From contig JAIXYK010000055.1 in NCBI GenBank assembly GCA_027490225.1, forward strand, positions 29,715 through 93,714: a stretch of DNA of 64,000 nucleotides, written 5' to 3'. Below are positions 26,846 through 35,111 of this stretch, piece by piece. The first letter of the stretch is position 1. Each line of letters starts with the position of its first letter. Origin of the DNA: Bacteroidota bacterium (GTDB lineage: Bacteria; Bacteroidota; Bacteroidia; M30B66). The translations under genes were made by a program, and so were the position numbers. The notes under the pieces are model-generated. The model saw only the letters and a list, made by a program, of their open reading frames with translations. It ran no database searches and was not told the DNA's origin.

Positions 26846-28342
26846 ATGAATCCCTTATTGAAAATTAAAACATTTGGCGAATTAAAAGCTGCCAAATATG
26901 TTACAAAAACTATAAAAGACGAGTTACGCGATAACCTTATCAGCGCATTAAAAAATAAGACAAGTACTTTCAAAGGAATTGTTGGGTATGAAAAAACCGT
27001 AATGCCCGATTTGCAACGTGCAATTCTTTCCCGTCACAACATTAATCTATTAGGACTTCGTGGACAAGCAAAAACACGTATTGCCCGCCAAATGACAGAA
27101 TTACTCGATGAGTACATACCTTTTGTTGCAGGTTCAGAAATCAATGATGACCCTTTTCATCCAATTTCCTACCATGCACGTCACCAACTGGAAATTTTAG
27201 GAGATGAAACGCCTATTGCTTGGTTGCATAAAAACGACAGGTTCGTAGAAAAATTAGCTACTCCAGACGTTACTGTGGCCGATTTGATTGGAGATATTGA
27301 CCCAATAAAAGCGGCAAACCTTAAAATATCTTATGCCGACGAGCGCGCAATTCACTTTGGATTGATTCCACGTTCCAACCGTTGCTTATTTGTTATCAAC
27401 GAATTGCCCGATTTACAAGCCCGCATTCAAGTTGCCTTGTTCAACATATTACAAGAAGGCGACATTCAAATTCGTGGATTCCGCTTGCGTTTGCCTTTAG
27501 ACATTCAGTTTGTGTTCACCGCCAATCCCGAAGATTACACCAATCGTGGAAGCATCGTTACACCATTGAAAGACAGAATTCAAAGTCAAATTGTTACGCA
27601 TTATCCAAAAGAAATTGCGATTGCAAAAGCTATTACAAAGCAAGAAGCAAAATTGCCCAAAGCACAAACCGATATGGTTAAGGTTCCGGAAATTATTTAC
27701 GATTTAATTGAGCAAATTAGTTTCGAAGCCCGCACATCAGAATTTGTAGATGCCAAAAGTGGAGTTTCAGCTCGCTTGGGAATTTCTGCTTTAGAAAACC
27801 TAATCAGCTCAGCCGAAAGACGCGCTTTAATCAATGGCGAAACCAAAACCACCGCCCGCATCAGCGATTTATGGGGAACGGTAGCTGCCATAAATGGAAA
27901 AATTGAATTGGTGTACGAAGGCGAACAAGAAGGTCCCGTGAATGTGGCCAATTTCCTCATTGCAAAAGCCATTAGAAGCTTGTTTGTAAATTACTTTCCA
28001 GACCCTGAACGCTTCAAACGTAAAAAAGAAACAAATCCATACGATACCATTACCAACTGGTTCAACAGCGACCACGACATTGATTTACTGCTCGATGAAG
28101 AAAAACAAGGCTATGAATCGAAATTGAAAAAAGTAGATGGTCTAAAAGACTTGGTAAACCTATATTACAAGAGCTTACCAGAAGACGAACGCCTTTTGTT
28201 AATGGAATTTGTATTGTACGGCTTGGCTTCTTATTCTCAACTCAACAGAATGGCATTAGACAGCAGCATGTTGTTTAAAGATTTGTTTTCGAGTGTATTT
28301 AATAATGATGACGACGAAACAGGAAAGTTTGGAGCGAATTAA
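26846..28342 (+). CDS. MoxR/magnesium-chelatase-like AAA+ ATPase
   Basis: The 498-residue ATPase has Walker A GLRGQAKT (about 70-77), a Walker B region CLFVINELPD, sensor 1 in FVFTANPEDYTNRG and a DRIQSQI arginine-finger region, giving a BchI-like core of about 300 residues. A long C-terminal extension follows (about 350-498), with an acidic tail. It lies 5 bp after the VWA gene. MoxR-type ATPases act with VWA/DUF58 partners in metal insertion or complex maturation. No chlorophyll or cobalamin gene is nearby, so a true Mg/Co-chelatase role is unlikely and the client is unknown. Confidence 0.9.
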   Translation: MNPLLKIKTFGELKAAKYVTKTIKDELRDNLISALKNKTSTFKGIVGYEKTVMPDLQRAILSRHNINLLGLRGQAKTRIARQMTELLDEYIPFVAGSEINDDPFHPISYHARHQLEILGDETPIAWLHKNDRFVEKLATPDVTVADLIGDIDPIKAANLKISYADERAIHFGLIPRSNRCLFVINELPDLQARIQVALFNILQEGDIQIRGFRLRLPLDIQFVFTANPEDYTNRGSIVTPLKDRIQSQIVTHYPKEIAIAKAITKQEAKLPKAQTDMVKVPEIIYDLIEQISFEARTSEFVDAKSGVSARLGISALENLISSAERRALINGETKTTARISDLWGTVAAINGKIELVYEGEQEGPVNVANFLIAKAIRSLFVNYFPDPERFKRKKETNPYDTITNWFNSDHDIDLLLDEEKQGYESKLKKVDGLKDLVNLYYKSLPEDERLLLMEFVLYGLASYSQLNRMALDSSMLFKDLFSSVFNNDDDETGKFGAN

Positions 28343-28396
28343 ATTATAAGTGGATAGATTAGAGTATTCTCAATAATCGGAATTTTTAATAAAATT

Positions 28397-28645
28397 ATGG
28401 CAAAAACCATTTCTATATTTTTAGGAGATTACTTTGAAAATTTTATCGAAGGATTAGTAAAATCTGGAAAGTTTTCTTCTGCAAATGAAGTTGTGCAAAC
28501 AGCTTTGAGAATGTTTGAACAAGAAGAAACAAAAAAAAATGAGCTAATTAAGGAACTCATAAAAGGAGAAAAGTCTGGTTTTGTTAAAGATTTTAATCGT
28601 GATACTTTTTTAAGAAATCTCAGAGAAGCCCATTCAAACGAATGA
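28397..28645 (+). CDS. ParD-family antitoxin (orphan)
   Basis: The 82-residue product starts with a ribbon-helix-helix motif (MAKTISIFLGDYFENFIEGLVKSG is the beta strand and first helix region), followed by KFSSANEVVQTALRMFEQEE, the ParD/CC2985-family signature. A charged C-terminal tail follows that would wrap a ParE toxin. ParD normally neutralises ParE and represses its own promoter. The stop overlaps an ATG in the classic ATGA arrangement, but the frame that starts there ends after seven codons (28642-28665). The antitoxin therefore seems to have lost its toxin. Confidence 0.87.
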   Translation: MAKTISIFLGDYFENFIEGLVKSGKFSSANEVVQTALRMFEQEETKKNELIKELIKGEKSGFVKDFNRDTFLRNLREAHSNE

Positions 28646-28665
28646 ATTATAAGATAAGAAAATAA
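28642..28665 (+). pseudogene. Remnant of a parE toxin start
   Basis: An ATG overlapping the parD stop opens a frame MNYKIRK followed by TAA. ParE proteins often begin with M-x-Y-K-(I/L)-x-(K/E), so this looks like the first codons of parE with the rest deleted. It is too short to be certain. Confidence 0.4.
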
Positions 28666-28682
28666 GAACAAATCTACTAAAA

Positions 28683-29282
28683 TTGAAAATCTTTCCTTTA
28701 GTTTGTCTGATTAGCATTGTTTTCAATTCATCCATAGCAGCTCAACCAATTCAACGCTTCAAAGGCCAATCCTCAGATTCATTAGTCCACACTATTTTAC
28801 CAAAAAAATTCAATGGGGGAAATGCATATGAATTTAGAAATGGAAATAATTCCTTTATTATTTATTCTGAATTAACAAATAAAAAAAAGCAGATAGAAGA
28901 ATTTTACGCGACCTCTACCCTACTCAATTTATTGCATTCAGACGATGATTTAAATTTTACAAGTTACTTTATAGATACACTTTCCACTGGCAATTCCTGT
29001 TGGGCTCCAGCGCAACTCGATTCAATATTTTTAATAAATATAGATAATGACGTTGAAAAGGAAATTTGTGTTGTATTAAATCACATTCCATATTGCGATG
29101 CCTATTTAAATTATGTTTCTGTTCATTTTTACGATAACCTAGAAAATTTTATTTTATACAAAAAGCTTAAGCCATTGAGGGATTTCACCTTTGCAATTCA
29201 TGAATTTTCACGGCCTGTAAATGAAATAATTACAGAAAAAATAAATTCATTTTTAAAGGAAAAGCGTGAAATAAAGAAGTAA
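28683..29282 (+). CDS. Exported protein of unknown function
   Basis: The 199-residue product starts at a TTG codon. The start is supported by a good signal peptide immediately after it (KIFPLVCLISIVFNSSIAA, cleavage before QPIQ). The mature part has no family I recognise: mixed beta content, an acidic patch (DNDVEKEICVVLNH), and Cys residues in NSCWAPA, EKEICVV and IPYCDAY that could form disulfides in the periplasm. It lies 17 bp after the parE remnant and 46 bp before the FabH-like gene, and may be a lone gene. Confidence 0.65.
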   Translation: MKIFPLVCLISIVFNSSIAAQPIQRFKGQSSDSLVHTILPKKFNGGNAYEFRNGNNSFIIYSELTNKKKQIEEFYATSTLLNLLHSDDDLNFTSYFIDTLSTGNSCWAPAQLDSIFLINIDNDVEKEICVVLNHIPYCDAYLNYVSVHFYDNLENFILYKKLKPLRDFTFAIHEFSRPVNEIITEKINSFLKEKREIKK

Positions 29283-29328
29283 ATTTAATACTTCATTTGA
29301 AGGTAAAATTTCACTTTAAAATCACCCA

Positions 29329-30393
29329 ATGAATATTATAATTAGCGGCACTGGAAGTTACATTCCCGATATAACAGTTACCAACGAGGAATTTATAAAA
29401 CATAGTTTCTATGGTGAAGATGGAAATCCTATTATTGGCGACTCAAAAAGAATTATCGAGAAATTCAAATCTATCACCGGAATTGAAGAACGCCGGTATG
29501 TAAATGAAAATCAAACATCCAGCGATATTGGAACTATTGCAGCCCGCAAGGCCATTGAAGACGCTGGTATCGACAAAGAAACGCTCGATGGAATTATTCT
29601 CGCCCACAATTTTGGAAACATTCCGCACGGAACCGTTCAGTCTGATATCTTACCAAGTTTGGCTACACGTGTAAAGTTCGATTTGCAAATCAAAAATCCC
29701 AATTGTGTGGCCTTCGATATTCTTTTTGGCTGCCCTGGCTGGATTCAAGGTGTAATCCTTGCCCGAAATTATATACTTGCCGGTGAAGGAAAGCGCTATT
29801 TGGTAATTGGTTCCGAAACACTTTCGCGCGTGCTCGATCCTTTCGACCGCGATTCTATGATTTATGCCGATGGTGCAGCCGCTGCTATTATTGAAACTAC
29901 TGACACCAATGACAATTCCGGAATCTTAAGTGTTGCGGCCCAAACACATGCCGCCGATGAAGCTTACTATTTATACTTCGCCGAATCGCACAATACAAGC
30001 TTCAATCGGGGTGTTTGTTACATCAAAATGCATGGACGTAAAATTTACGAATTCGCCCTCAACAACGTTCCATTGGCCATGAAAACCTGCTTAGATAAAA
30101 GTGGAATCAATATTCTCGAAATCAAAAAAGTGTTCATTCACCAAGCCAACGAAAAAATGGATGAGGCCATCATCAAGCGCTTTTATCAACTTTACGAGCT
30201 GCCAATTCCTGAGAACATTATGCCCATGAGCATTCACAAATTAGGCAATAGTTCAGTCGCCACCGTGCCCACTTTATTCGATTTGGTGAAGAAAAATCAG
30301 CTCGAAAATCACCAGCTAAACAAAGGCGATGTCGTGCTTTTGGCCTCCGTTGGAGCTGGCATGAACATCAATGCAATTACCTATCGCGTTTAG
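29329..30393 (+). CDS. 3-oxoacyl-ACP synthase III (FabH-like)
   Basis: The 354-residue thiolase-fold enzyme has the catalytic triad Cys135 (LFGCPGW), His271 (FIHQANEKM) and Asn307 (LGNSSVATVP), matching FabH Cys-His-Asn. FabH condenses an acyl-CoA with malonyl-ACP to begin fatty acid synthesis. This protein is longer than classical FabH (about 320) and does not sit in a fab operon, so it may be a second KAS III for branched or secondary lipids. By eye the gene uses more G and C (for example GCC, CTC, ATC codons) than its AT-rich neighbours. It ends close to a GC-rich repeat. Confidence 0.88.
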   Translation: MNIIISGTGSYIPDITVTNEEFIKHSFYGEDGNPIIGDSKRIIEKFKSITGIEERRYVNENQTSSDIGTIAARKAIEDAGIDKETLDGIILAHNFGNIPHGTVQSDILPSLATRVKFDLQIKNPNCVAFDILFGCPGWIQGVILARNYILAGEGKRYLVIGSETLSRVLDPFDRDSMIYADGAAAAIIETTDTNDNSGILSVAAQTHAADEAYYLYFAESHNTSFNRGVCYIKMHGRKIYEFALNNVPLAMKTCLDKSGINILEIKKVFIHQANEKMDEAIIKRFYQLYELPIPENIMPMSIHKLGNSSVATVPTLFDLVKKNQLENHQLNKGDVVLLASVGAGMNINAITYRV

Positions 30394-30409
30394 ATTTTAC
30401 AATTATTTT

Positions 30410-30496
30410 GGGCGCTCCCCTGCGGGTCACGTTTTCAGCCATAGCTCGCCTGGTGAAAAACCAGTCGAGGCTATTTGCTTCAACCGTTAGCGCAAC
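30410..30496 (+). repeat. GC-rich dispersed repeat, copy A
   Basis: The core GGGCGCTCCCCTGCGGGTC (from 30410) starts 16 bp after the FabH-like stop. An imperfect hairpin follows (arms 30441-30454 and 30460-30474, loop GAAAA). The same core occurs at 38596-38617 and 62577-62598 on the minus strand. The element stands out from the AT-rich surroundings and contains no ORF. Confidence 0.7.
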
Positions 30497-30560
30497 AACA
30501 CGAAAATATATAGCTAAATCAATTAAAACAAGCATACATTTACCAATCTAACATTAAAAA

Positions 30561-31228
30561 ATGACTTCAAAATTAAATGTAATAATAACTGGTACTACAG
30601 GCATGGTTGGAGAAGGTGTTTTACATGAGTGTTTATTACGTCCTGAAATATCAGAAGTGCTCGTAATTAATAGAAAATCATGCGGCATTCAACATCCAAA
30701 ATTGAAAGAAATTATTCATGCCGACTTTTTTAATTTAACACCCATTAAAAACCAACTAACTGGCTATGATGCTTGTTTTTCTGCCTTGGCGTTTCTTCGG
30801 TTGGGATGAAAGAACCCGATTATTTTAGACTTACTTATACGCTTACCATGCATGTTGCTTCTGTTCTTTCTGAAATAAACCAACACATGACTTTCTGCTA
30901 CATTTCTGGCGCAGCAACAGACAGCACTGAAAAAGGACGCATGATGTGGGCACGCGTTAAAGGTAAAACCGAAAACGAATTAATGAAATTGCCATTTAAA
31001 AAAGTATATAACTTCCGTCCTGGAATTTTAGAACCAACCAAAGGCTTAAAAAACACCTTATCATTTTATAAATATTTAAGTTGGACAGCCCCCATTATTC
31101 GGCTTTTAGCTCCAAATCAAATTTCTTCTTTAAAACAACTTGGAAAAGCTATGATTGGCGCAACATTAAATGGGTATGATAAACAAATTATAGAAGTAAG
31201 TGATATTAAAAAAATTGCCAATACTTAA
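30561..31228 (+). pseudogene. NAD(P)-binding SDR/epimerase-like gene with a frameshift
   Basis: The first frame (30561-30809) begins with a Rossmann motif TGTTGMVGEGVL and runs to DACFSALAF. The second frame (from about 30773 to 31228) continues as CFFCLGVSSVGMKEPDYFRLTY. The two join at a run of five T (30776-30780). One extra T would give a continuous protein of about 222 residues with the expected order of an atypical SDR (NmrA/YbjT-like) oxidoreductase. It is either a true mutation or a homopolymer sequencing error. The remaining domain looks undamaged, including YISGAATDSTEKG (the active-site Ser region) and KVYNFRPGILEPTKG. Confidence 0.8.
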
Positions 31229-31273
31229 TCATCATTATTCAGATATAATCATTCCATTAAACTATAAAACAAT

Positions 31274-31720
31274 ATGACTTCAAATCCTTATTTAATTTTA
31301 CTTGCCGATGACGATTTAAGCGACCAGGAAATCTTTAAAAATGCTCTAAAATCAGCTAAATTTAAATCAAAAGTAAATATTTTAAATAATGGTGTTGAAT
31401 TAATTAATTACCTAAACAGTAAAAATAATTTACCCGATGTTATTTTTTTAGATATAAATATGCCTTTGAAAAACGGATTAGAATGTCTGCGAGAAATACG
31501 AAGCGAAGAGCGTTTTAAAGAGCTTATTATTGTGATGTTTTCAAATACTACTTCCAAACAAAAAATTATAGATTCTTTCGAGAATGGAGCGAATGTTTAT
31601 TTAAGTAAATCCCATAGCAAAGAAAAACTTCATAAAGCAATCCAAAAGATAATTATGTATACACATCTATACAAAACTCCCCCTTTTCATATCGATAATT
31701 TTATTATGAAATTAGATTAA
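31274..31720 (+). CDS. Stand-alone response regulator receiver (Rcp1-like)
   Basis: The 148-residue product is a single CheY-like receiver with no output domain. The acidic pocket is D12-D14, the phospho-acceptor is D60 (VIFLDINMPLKNG), the switch Thr/Ser lies in MFSNTT and the conserved Lys in YLSKSHS. The loop KSKVNILNNGVELINYL and the GLECLREIRSEERFK helix match the Rcp1 group, which usually receives phosphate from phytochrome-like or hybrid kinases. No kinase is adjacent, so its partner is elsewhere. It is convergent with the DUF1801 gene, 7 bp apart. Confidence 0.93.
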   Translation: MTSNPYLILLADDDLSDQEIFKNALKSAKFKSKVNILNNGVELINYLNSKNNLPDVIFLDINMPLKNGLECLREIRSEERFKELIIVMFSNTTSKQKIIDSFENGANVYLSKSHSKEKLHKAIQKIIMYTHLYKTPPFHIDNFIMKLD

Positions 31721-31727
31721 AACGAAT

Positions 31728-32084
31728 TTACTTTTTTGACACCAATCGCACCCTGAAATCTACAATCCTGGCAACTAATTCAAGTGGTAATTCCATATCA
31801 ACCGGAAATTGCACAGAGCCTTTACCTTGTTTATAAATTGATAATTCTTTCTCAAATTCAGAATGCCCCGAGGGTGTTGCATAAAACCCAATATGATTTT
31901 TATATCCTGCAAAATAGACCAATGCTTTTCCCTTTAATTTATAAGCTGGCATGCCATAACTAATAGACTCTTCTGCTTCTGGAGCTGCTTTCTGAATAGC
32001 ATTCCGCATTTGAATAAGTAATTCGTGTTGAATACCGCTGAATGAAGCAATATATGTTGTAACGTCTTTAAATTTTGTTTCCAC
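31728..32084 (-). CDS. DUF1801 (YdhG/YjbR-CyaY-like) protein
   Basis: The 118-residue cytosolic protein shows the DUF1801 pattern: a helix IQHELLIQMRNAIQKAAPEAEESISYGMPAY, the strand pair KGKALVYFAGYKNHIGFYATPSG, and a C-terminal VQFPVDMELPLELVARIVDFRV. The fold is frataxin-like and some members have been called iron chaperones, but the biochemical role is not settled. It follows the MFS gene by 34 bp on the same strand, so the two may be cotranscribed. Confidence 0.9.
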   Translation of the reverse strand: METKFKDVTTYIASFSGIQHELLIQMRNAIQKAAPEAEESISYGMPAYKLKGKALVYFAGYKNHIGFYATPSGHSEFEKELSIYKQGKGSVQFPVDMELPLELVARIVDFRVRLVSKK

Positions 32085-32118
32085 TTTAAAGATGATTTAG
32101 TAAGAAAGTGCAAATAAA

Positions 32119-33471
32119 TTACCTTCTATCGTTCATACTAATTGTTGTAGCATCCTGCACATAAAAGGAACTCACAGCGCCTAAAATCATAAAAATTCCT
32201 GCTAAAACAATAGCATACATTGCTTGACTTCCATAAATGTATTTTACTATTGGACCTCCAAAAATTCCATTGATGATTTGAGGAAGTGTAATAAAGAAAT
32301 TAAAAATCCCCATATAAACTCCCATTTTTCCTGCAGGAATAGAACCTGCAAGAATTGCATAAGGCATTGCTAAAATACTTGCCCAAGCTAAGCCTACACC
32401 TATCATTGAAATCAATAAAAACTCCTTATTAGGAGCGAAATACATAGAAATTAATCCTAAACCGCCAGCTATAAGTGAAAACGCATGTGTTCTTTTTCTA
32501 CCGAATTTAGCTGCTATTGCAGGTAGCATTAATGCATAAATGGCTGAAATACCATTGTATACTCCGAAAATAACACCAACCCAAGCTCCTGCTTCACGGT
32601 ATTTATCAGATGATGTGTCTTCTATAGGCAATCCAAAAATATGCTGAGCAATGGCAGGAGCTGTAAAAACCCACATACTAAACAAAGCAAACCAACTAAA
32701 AAACTGCACCAATCCTAGTTGACGCATTGTTTTTGGCATTTTAGAAAAGTCCTTAAAAATCTGCCCTAAACCTGCTGATTCATTTTCTGGTTTACCGTGA
32801 ATCAATTCGTATTCTGCTGGTGGATACTCTCTTGTAAATATAACTGTAACTAAAATGGCAATTAAAAACACAACCGCACCTATATAAAAAGAAAAAACTA
32901 CATTATCGGCAACTTGTCCTGCCGGTGCTGATGAAGAAACATCAAAATAATTATGTAATATATATGGCAACCAAGAACCAATAACAGCGCCCAAACCAAT
33001 TAAAAACGTTTGTATTGAAAAACCTAAGGTTCGTTGTTTATCTGGTAAATTATCTGCTACCAAAGCTCTGAACGGCTCCATAGCAACGTTTATGGAAGCG
33101 TCCATCAACATTAAAAACATGGCCCCCATAAACAATGCTGTTTTACCAATAAAAAAAGCTCCTGAATTGGGCAAAATCAATAATGCTATACAACATAAAA
33201 TAGTACCAACTAAAAAATATGGCTTTCGTCTTCCTAGTTTGTTCCACGTTTTATCACTATAATGGCCAATAATTGGTTGAACAATCATTCCTGTAAGCGG
33301 CGCTACCAACCAAAACCAAGAAAGTTCTTCTACGTGTGCTCCAAAATTTTGTAAAATAGAAGATGCATTCCCATTTTGTAATGCAAAGCCAAATTGGATT
33401 CCTAAAAAGCCGAAGCTCATATTCCATATTTGCCAGAATGTCAGTCGCTTAGTTTCGTATCTTGGATTCAT
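32119..33471 (-). CDS. MFS sugar transporter, SLC45/sucrose-carrier-like
   Basis: The 450-residue protein has about 12 hydrophobic segments and the MFS loop 2-3 motif GHYSDKTWNKLGRRKPY. The start (FWQIWNMSFGFLGIQFGFALQNGNASSI) and the GRRKPYFLVG and MEPFRALVADNLP segments resemble the GPH/SLC45 group, which includes proton-coupled sucrose and maltose carriers. I infer proton-driven uptake of a disaccharide. No glycosidase gene accompanies it here. A short palindrome lies 17 bp upstream of the ATG. Confidence 0.88.
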   Translation of the reverse strand: MNPRYETKRLTFWQIWNMSFGFLGIQFGFALQNGNASSILQNFGAHVEELSWFWLVAPLTGMIVQPIIGHYSDKTWNKLGRRKPYFLVGTILCCIALLILPNSGAFFIGKTALFMGAMFLMLMDASINVAMEPFRALVADNLPDKQRTLGFSIQTFLIGLGAVIGSWLPYILHNYFDVSSSAPAGQVADNVVFSFYIGAVVFLIAILVTVIFTREYPPAEYELIHGKPENESAGLGQIFKDFSKMPKTMRQLGLVQFFSWFALFSMWVFTAPAIAQHIFGLPIEDTSSDKYREAGAWVGVIFGVYNGISAIYALMLPAIAAKFGRKRTHAFSLIAGGLGLISMYFAPNKEFLLISMIGVGLAWASILAMPYAILAGSIPAGKMGVYMGIFNFFITLPQIINGIFGGPIVKYIYGSQAMYAIVLAGIFMILGAVSSFYVQDATTISMNDRR

Positions 33472-33488
33472 CTATAGTTTGATGGTGT

Positions 33489-33501
33489 CAGTTTAAAACT
33501 G
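33489..33501. promoter_or_regulatory. Palindrome upstream of the MFS gene
   Basis: CAGTTTAAAACTG is a 6-1-6 inverted repeat, 17 bp upstream of the MFS start codon and downstream of a partial TATTTTGG box. It could be an operator in the leader. Confidence 0.35.
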
Positions 33502-33540
33502 CCAAAATACACAATTGATGTAAAGTAAACACCATTCAAT

Positions 33541-33595
33541 AAAAATAATAAAAATAAAAAAGCGCAAACCCCTTTATTGATGGGATTTGCGCTTC
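33541..33595 (-). terminator. Rho-independent terminator after the NIDO/T9SS gene
   Basis: Reading on the minus strand, 33594-33582 pairs with 33572-33560 (12 pairs with one mismatch, AAGCGCAAA/TTTGCGCTT plus a GGG/CCC top). A long T-rich tract follows, seen as AAAAATAATAAAAATAAAAA on the plus strand. It ends the gene at 33616-35058. Confidence 0.88.
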
Positions 33596-33615
33596 TTAAA
33601 AAACTTAAAAAATAC

Positions 33616-35058
33616 TTATTGCTTTATTAAGCGTTTGTAAACTGATGTACCATTTGAACTTAACTTAACAGTGTAAACACCTGTTGAAATATCACTTAAG
33701 TTAATATTATTGTTATTGCCATTCACTTCAAATTGACCAACATTTTTTCCATCTAAAGCAATAATAGAAACTATACCTTTAAAATTATTGCTAATGTTTA
33801 ACTGGTTGTTTGCTGGATTAGGAAAAATCTGAATATCATTATCATTGATGTTATTAATTCCAACTGTTGAGCCTGACTTAACAAAAGTTTTGTTAATTAC
33901 GGTTGACTTGCCACCTGGACCATTATCTGTTATCATTAAAGAAAGTGTGTTAACACCACTTGGCATTTCAGCTGTATTAATAGCATATTTAAAGTTTACA
34001 GTATTTCCTGGAGTATTTTCCAGAATTGAGAATCCAGGAAAACCTTGCGCTTCTATGGTAACTGTTTGACCGATTTCTGGAGCTAAAGCAGTTAATTCTA
34101 ATTCTAACGCTATAGAACTAAAGAATCCTCCTAAAGTTGGTAAATCCAAAGTATCGCAAACAAAATCAAATGCCATTGGAGGTATGTTAATGGTATCGCA
34201 AACATTCGCAGTAAAAAACAATGAATCTAATGCATCTACGCCGTCTGCTGCGTCGTAAGGACCATCGAAAGCTGTTCCTGTTGTATCAAAACGGCCAACT
34301 TGAAAATAACGAATACCATCGCCTTGGTTAGCACCCACTGTTGCCGGTGTTCCACCAAATCCACCTACACCGCTAGAAGCAGAACCTGTAGTCCATTGCA
34401 TATCACCGTAGCAGAAAGACACATTTCCATTAGGAACCAATGGGTCTGTTCCATCAGTTATGATTATTTGAAAAGTGCTTAATAAATCATCTTGATTTGG
34501 AAAATAACCAACGTTTTCCCATTTAACAATCATTGCTGTTGGAGTAATTTTGTAGTAAACTAAACCAGAAAGTTGTCCTCTTGTATCCACATCTGCCCAA
34601 AAAGCTGCAAGCATATTAAAAGTAGCATTTGGAAATGCAAATGATGTAAAAGATGAATAAGAACCACTGAATGAGAGATTTCCATTGTTATTGATAAACA
34701 AGGTATCGTAAGAAGTACCATAGAAGCAGAAATTAAATGGAAGACCAACTCTCGCAGAACCATCATCATTTCTATATTCTGGCGCAGTGGCACCAAAGTC
34801 AAAAGGAACAACGCTGAAAGTTGAATCCAATTCAACCATACAAGCAGAACAAATTCCTGTAGAACTGTCGCGTTGACTTAAAGCATTTTGCGTTGCACCA
34901 GAAATTCTGTGCGGCAGATTTGATGGAACACTGCTGCTCAAAAGGCCTTGCACCTTAAGGTTTTGATACTGCGGGTCGTTTGGCTGAATTTGCAGTGTTT
35001 GAGCAAATGCTGCCAATGAAAACGCCAACATTGTAATGGATGTAAAAATGTTTTTCAT
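33616..35058 (-). CDS. Secreted NIDO-domain protein with T9SS type A sorting domain
   Basis: The 480-residue product has a signal peptide (1-19, ending AAFA). A nidogen-like region (about 85-260) contains FYGTSYDTLFINNNGNLSF, NMLAAFWADVDTRG and FQIIITDGTDPLVPNGNVSFCYGDMQW, typical NIDO motifs. A beta-sandwich segment follows. The T9SS type A domain occupies about 400-480, with IQIFPNPANNQLNISN and GVYTVKLSSNGTSVYKRLIKQ. It is therefore probably a cell-surface or released adhesive protein. The promoter (TTG-N19-TAGGTTTG) and terminator are both visible, so it is a single-gene unit. Confidence 0.88.
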   Translation of the reverse strand: MKNIFTSITMLAFSLAAFAQTLQIQPNDPQYQNLKVQGLLSSSVPSNLPHRISGATQNALSQRDSSTGICSACMVELDSTFSVVPFDFGATAPEYRNDDGSARVGLPFNFCFYGTSYDTLFINNNGNLSFSGSYSSFTSFAFPNATFNMLAAFWADVDTRGQLSGLVYYKITPTAMIVKWENVGYFPNQDDLLSTFQIIITDGTDPLVPNGNVSFCYGDMQWTTGSASSGVGGFGGTPATVGANQGDGIRYFQVGRFDTTGTAFDGPYDAADGVDALDSLFFTANVCDTINIPPMAFDFVCDTLDLPTLGGFFSSIALELELTALAPEIGQTVTIEAQGFPGFSILENTPGNTVNFKYAINTAEMPSGVNTLSLMITDNGPGGKSTVINKTFVKSGSTVGINNINDNDIQIFPNPANNQLNISNNFKGIVSIIALDGKNVGQFEVNGNNNNINLSDISTGVYTVKLSSNGTSVYKRLIKQ

Positions 35059-35071
35059 GGATGGATTTTTT

Positions 35072-35111
35072 TTTGTTTAAACAAACCTACAATTATTAAT
35101 TTATTGTGCAA
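35072..35111 (-). promoter_or_regulatory. Promoter of the NIDO/T9SS gene, with overlapping palindrome
   Basis: On the minus strand TTG (35111-35109) is followed after exactly 19 bp by TAGGTTTG (35089-35082), a perfect Bacteroidota -33/-7 pair. A 14-bp perfect palindrome TTTGTTTAAACAAA (35072-35085) overlaps the -7 box and could be a repressor site. Confidence 0.68.

Noticed and set aside
26846..28342. True magnesium or cobalt chelatase subunit
   Set aside because: No chlorophyll or cobalamin genes are near, and the DUF58/VWA partners fit the wider MoxR-like class.
30776..30780. Phase-variable switch at the T-run of the SDR gene
   Set aside because: Five T is too short to expect frequent slippage; a simple mutation or read error is more likely.
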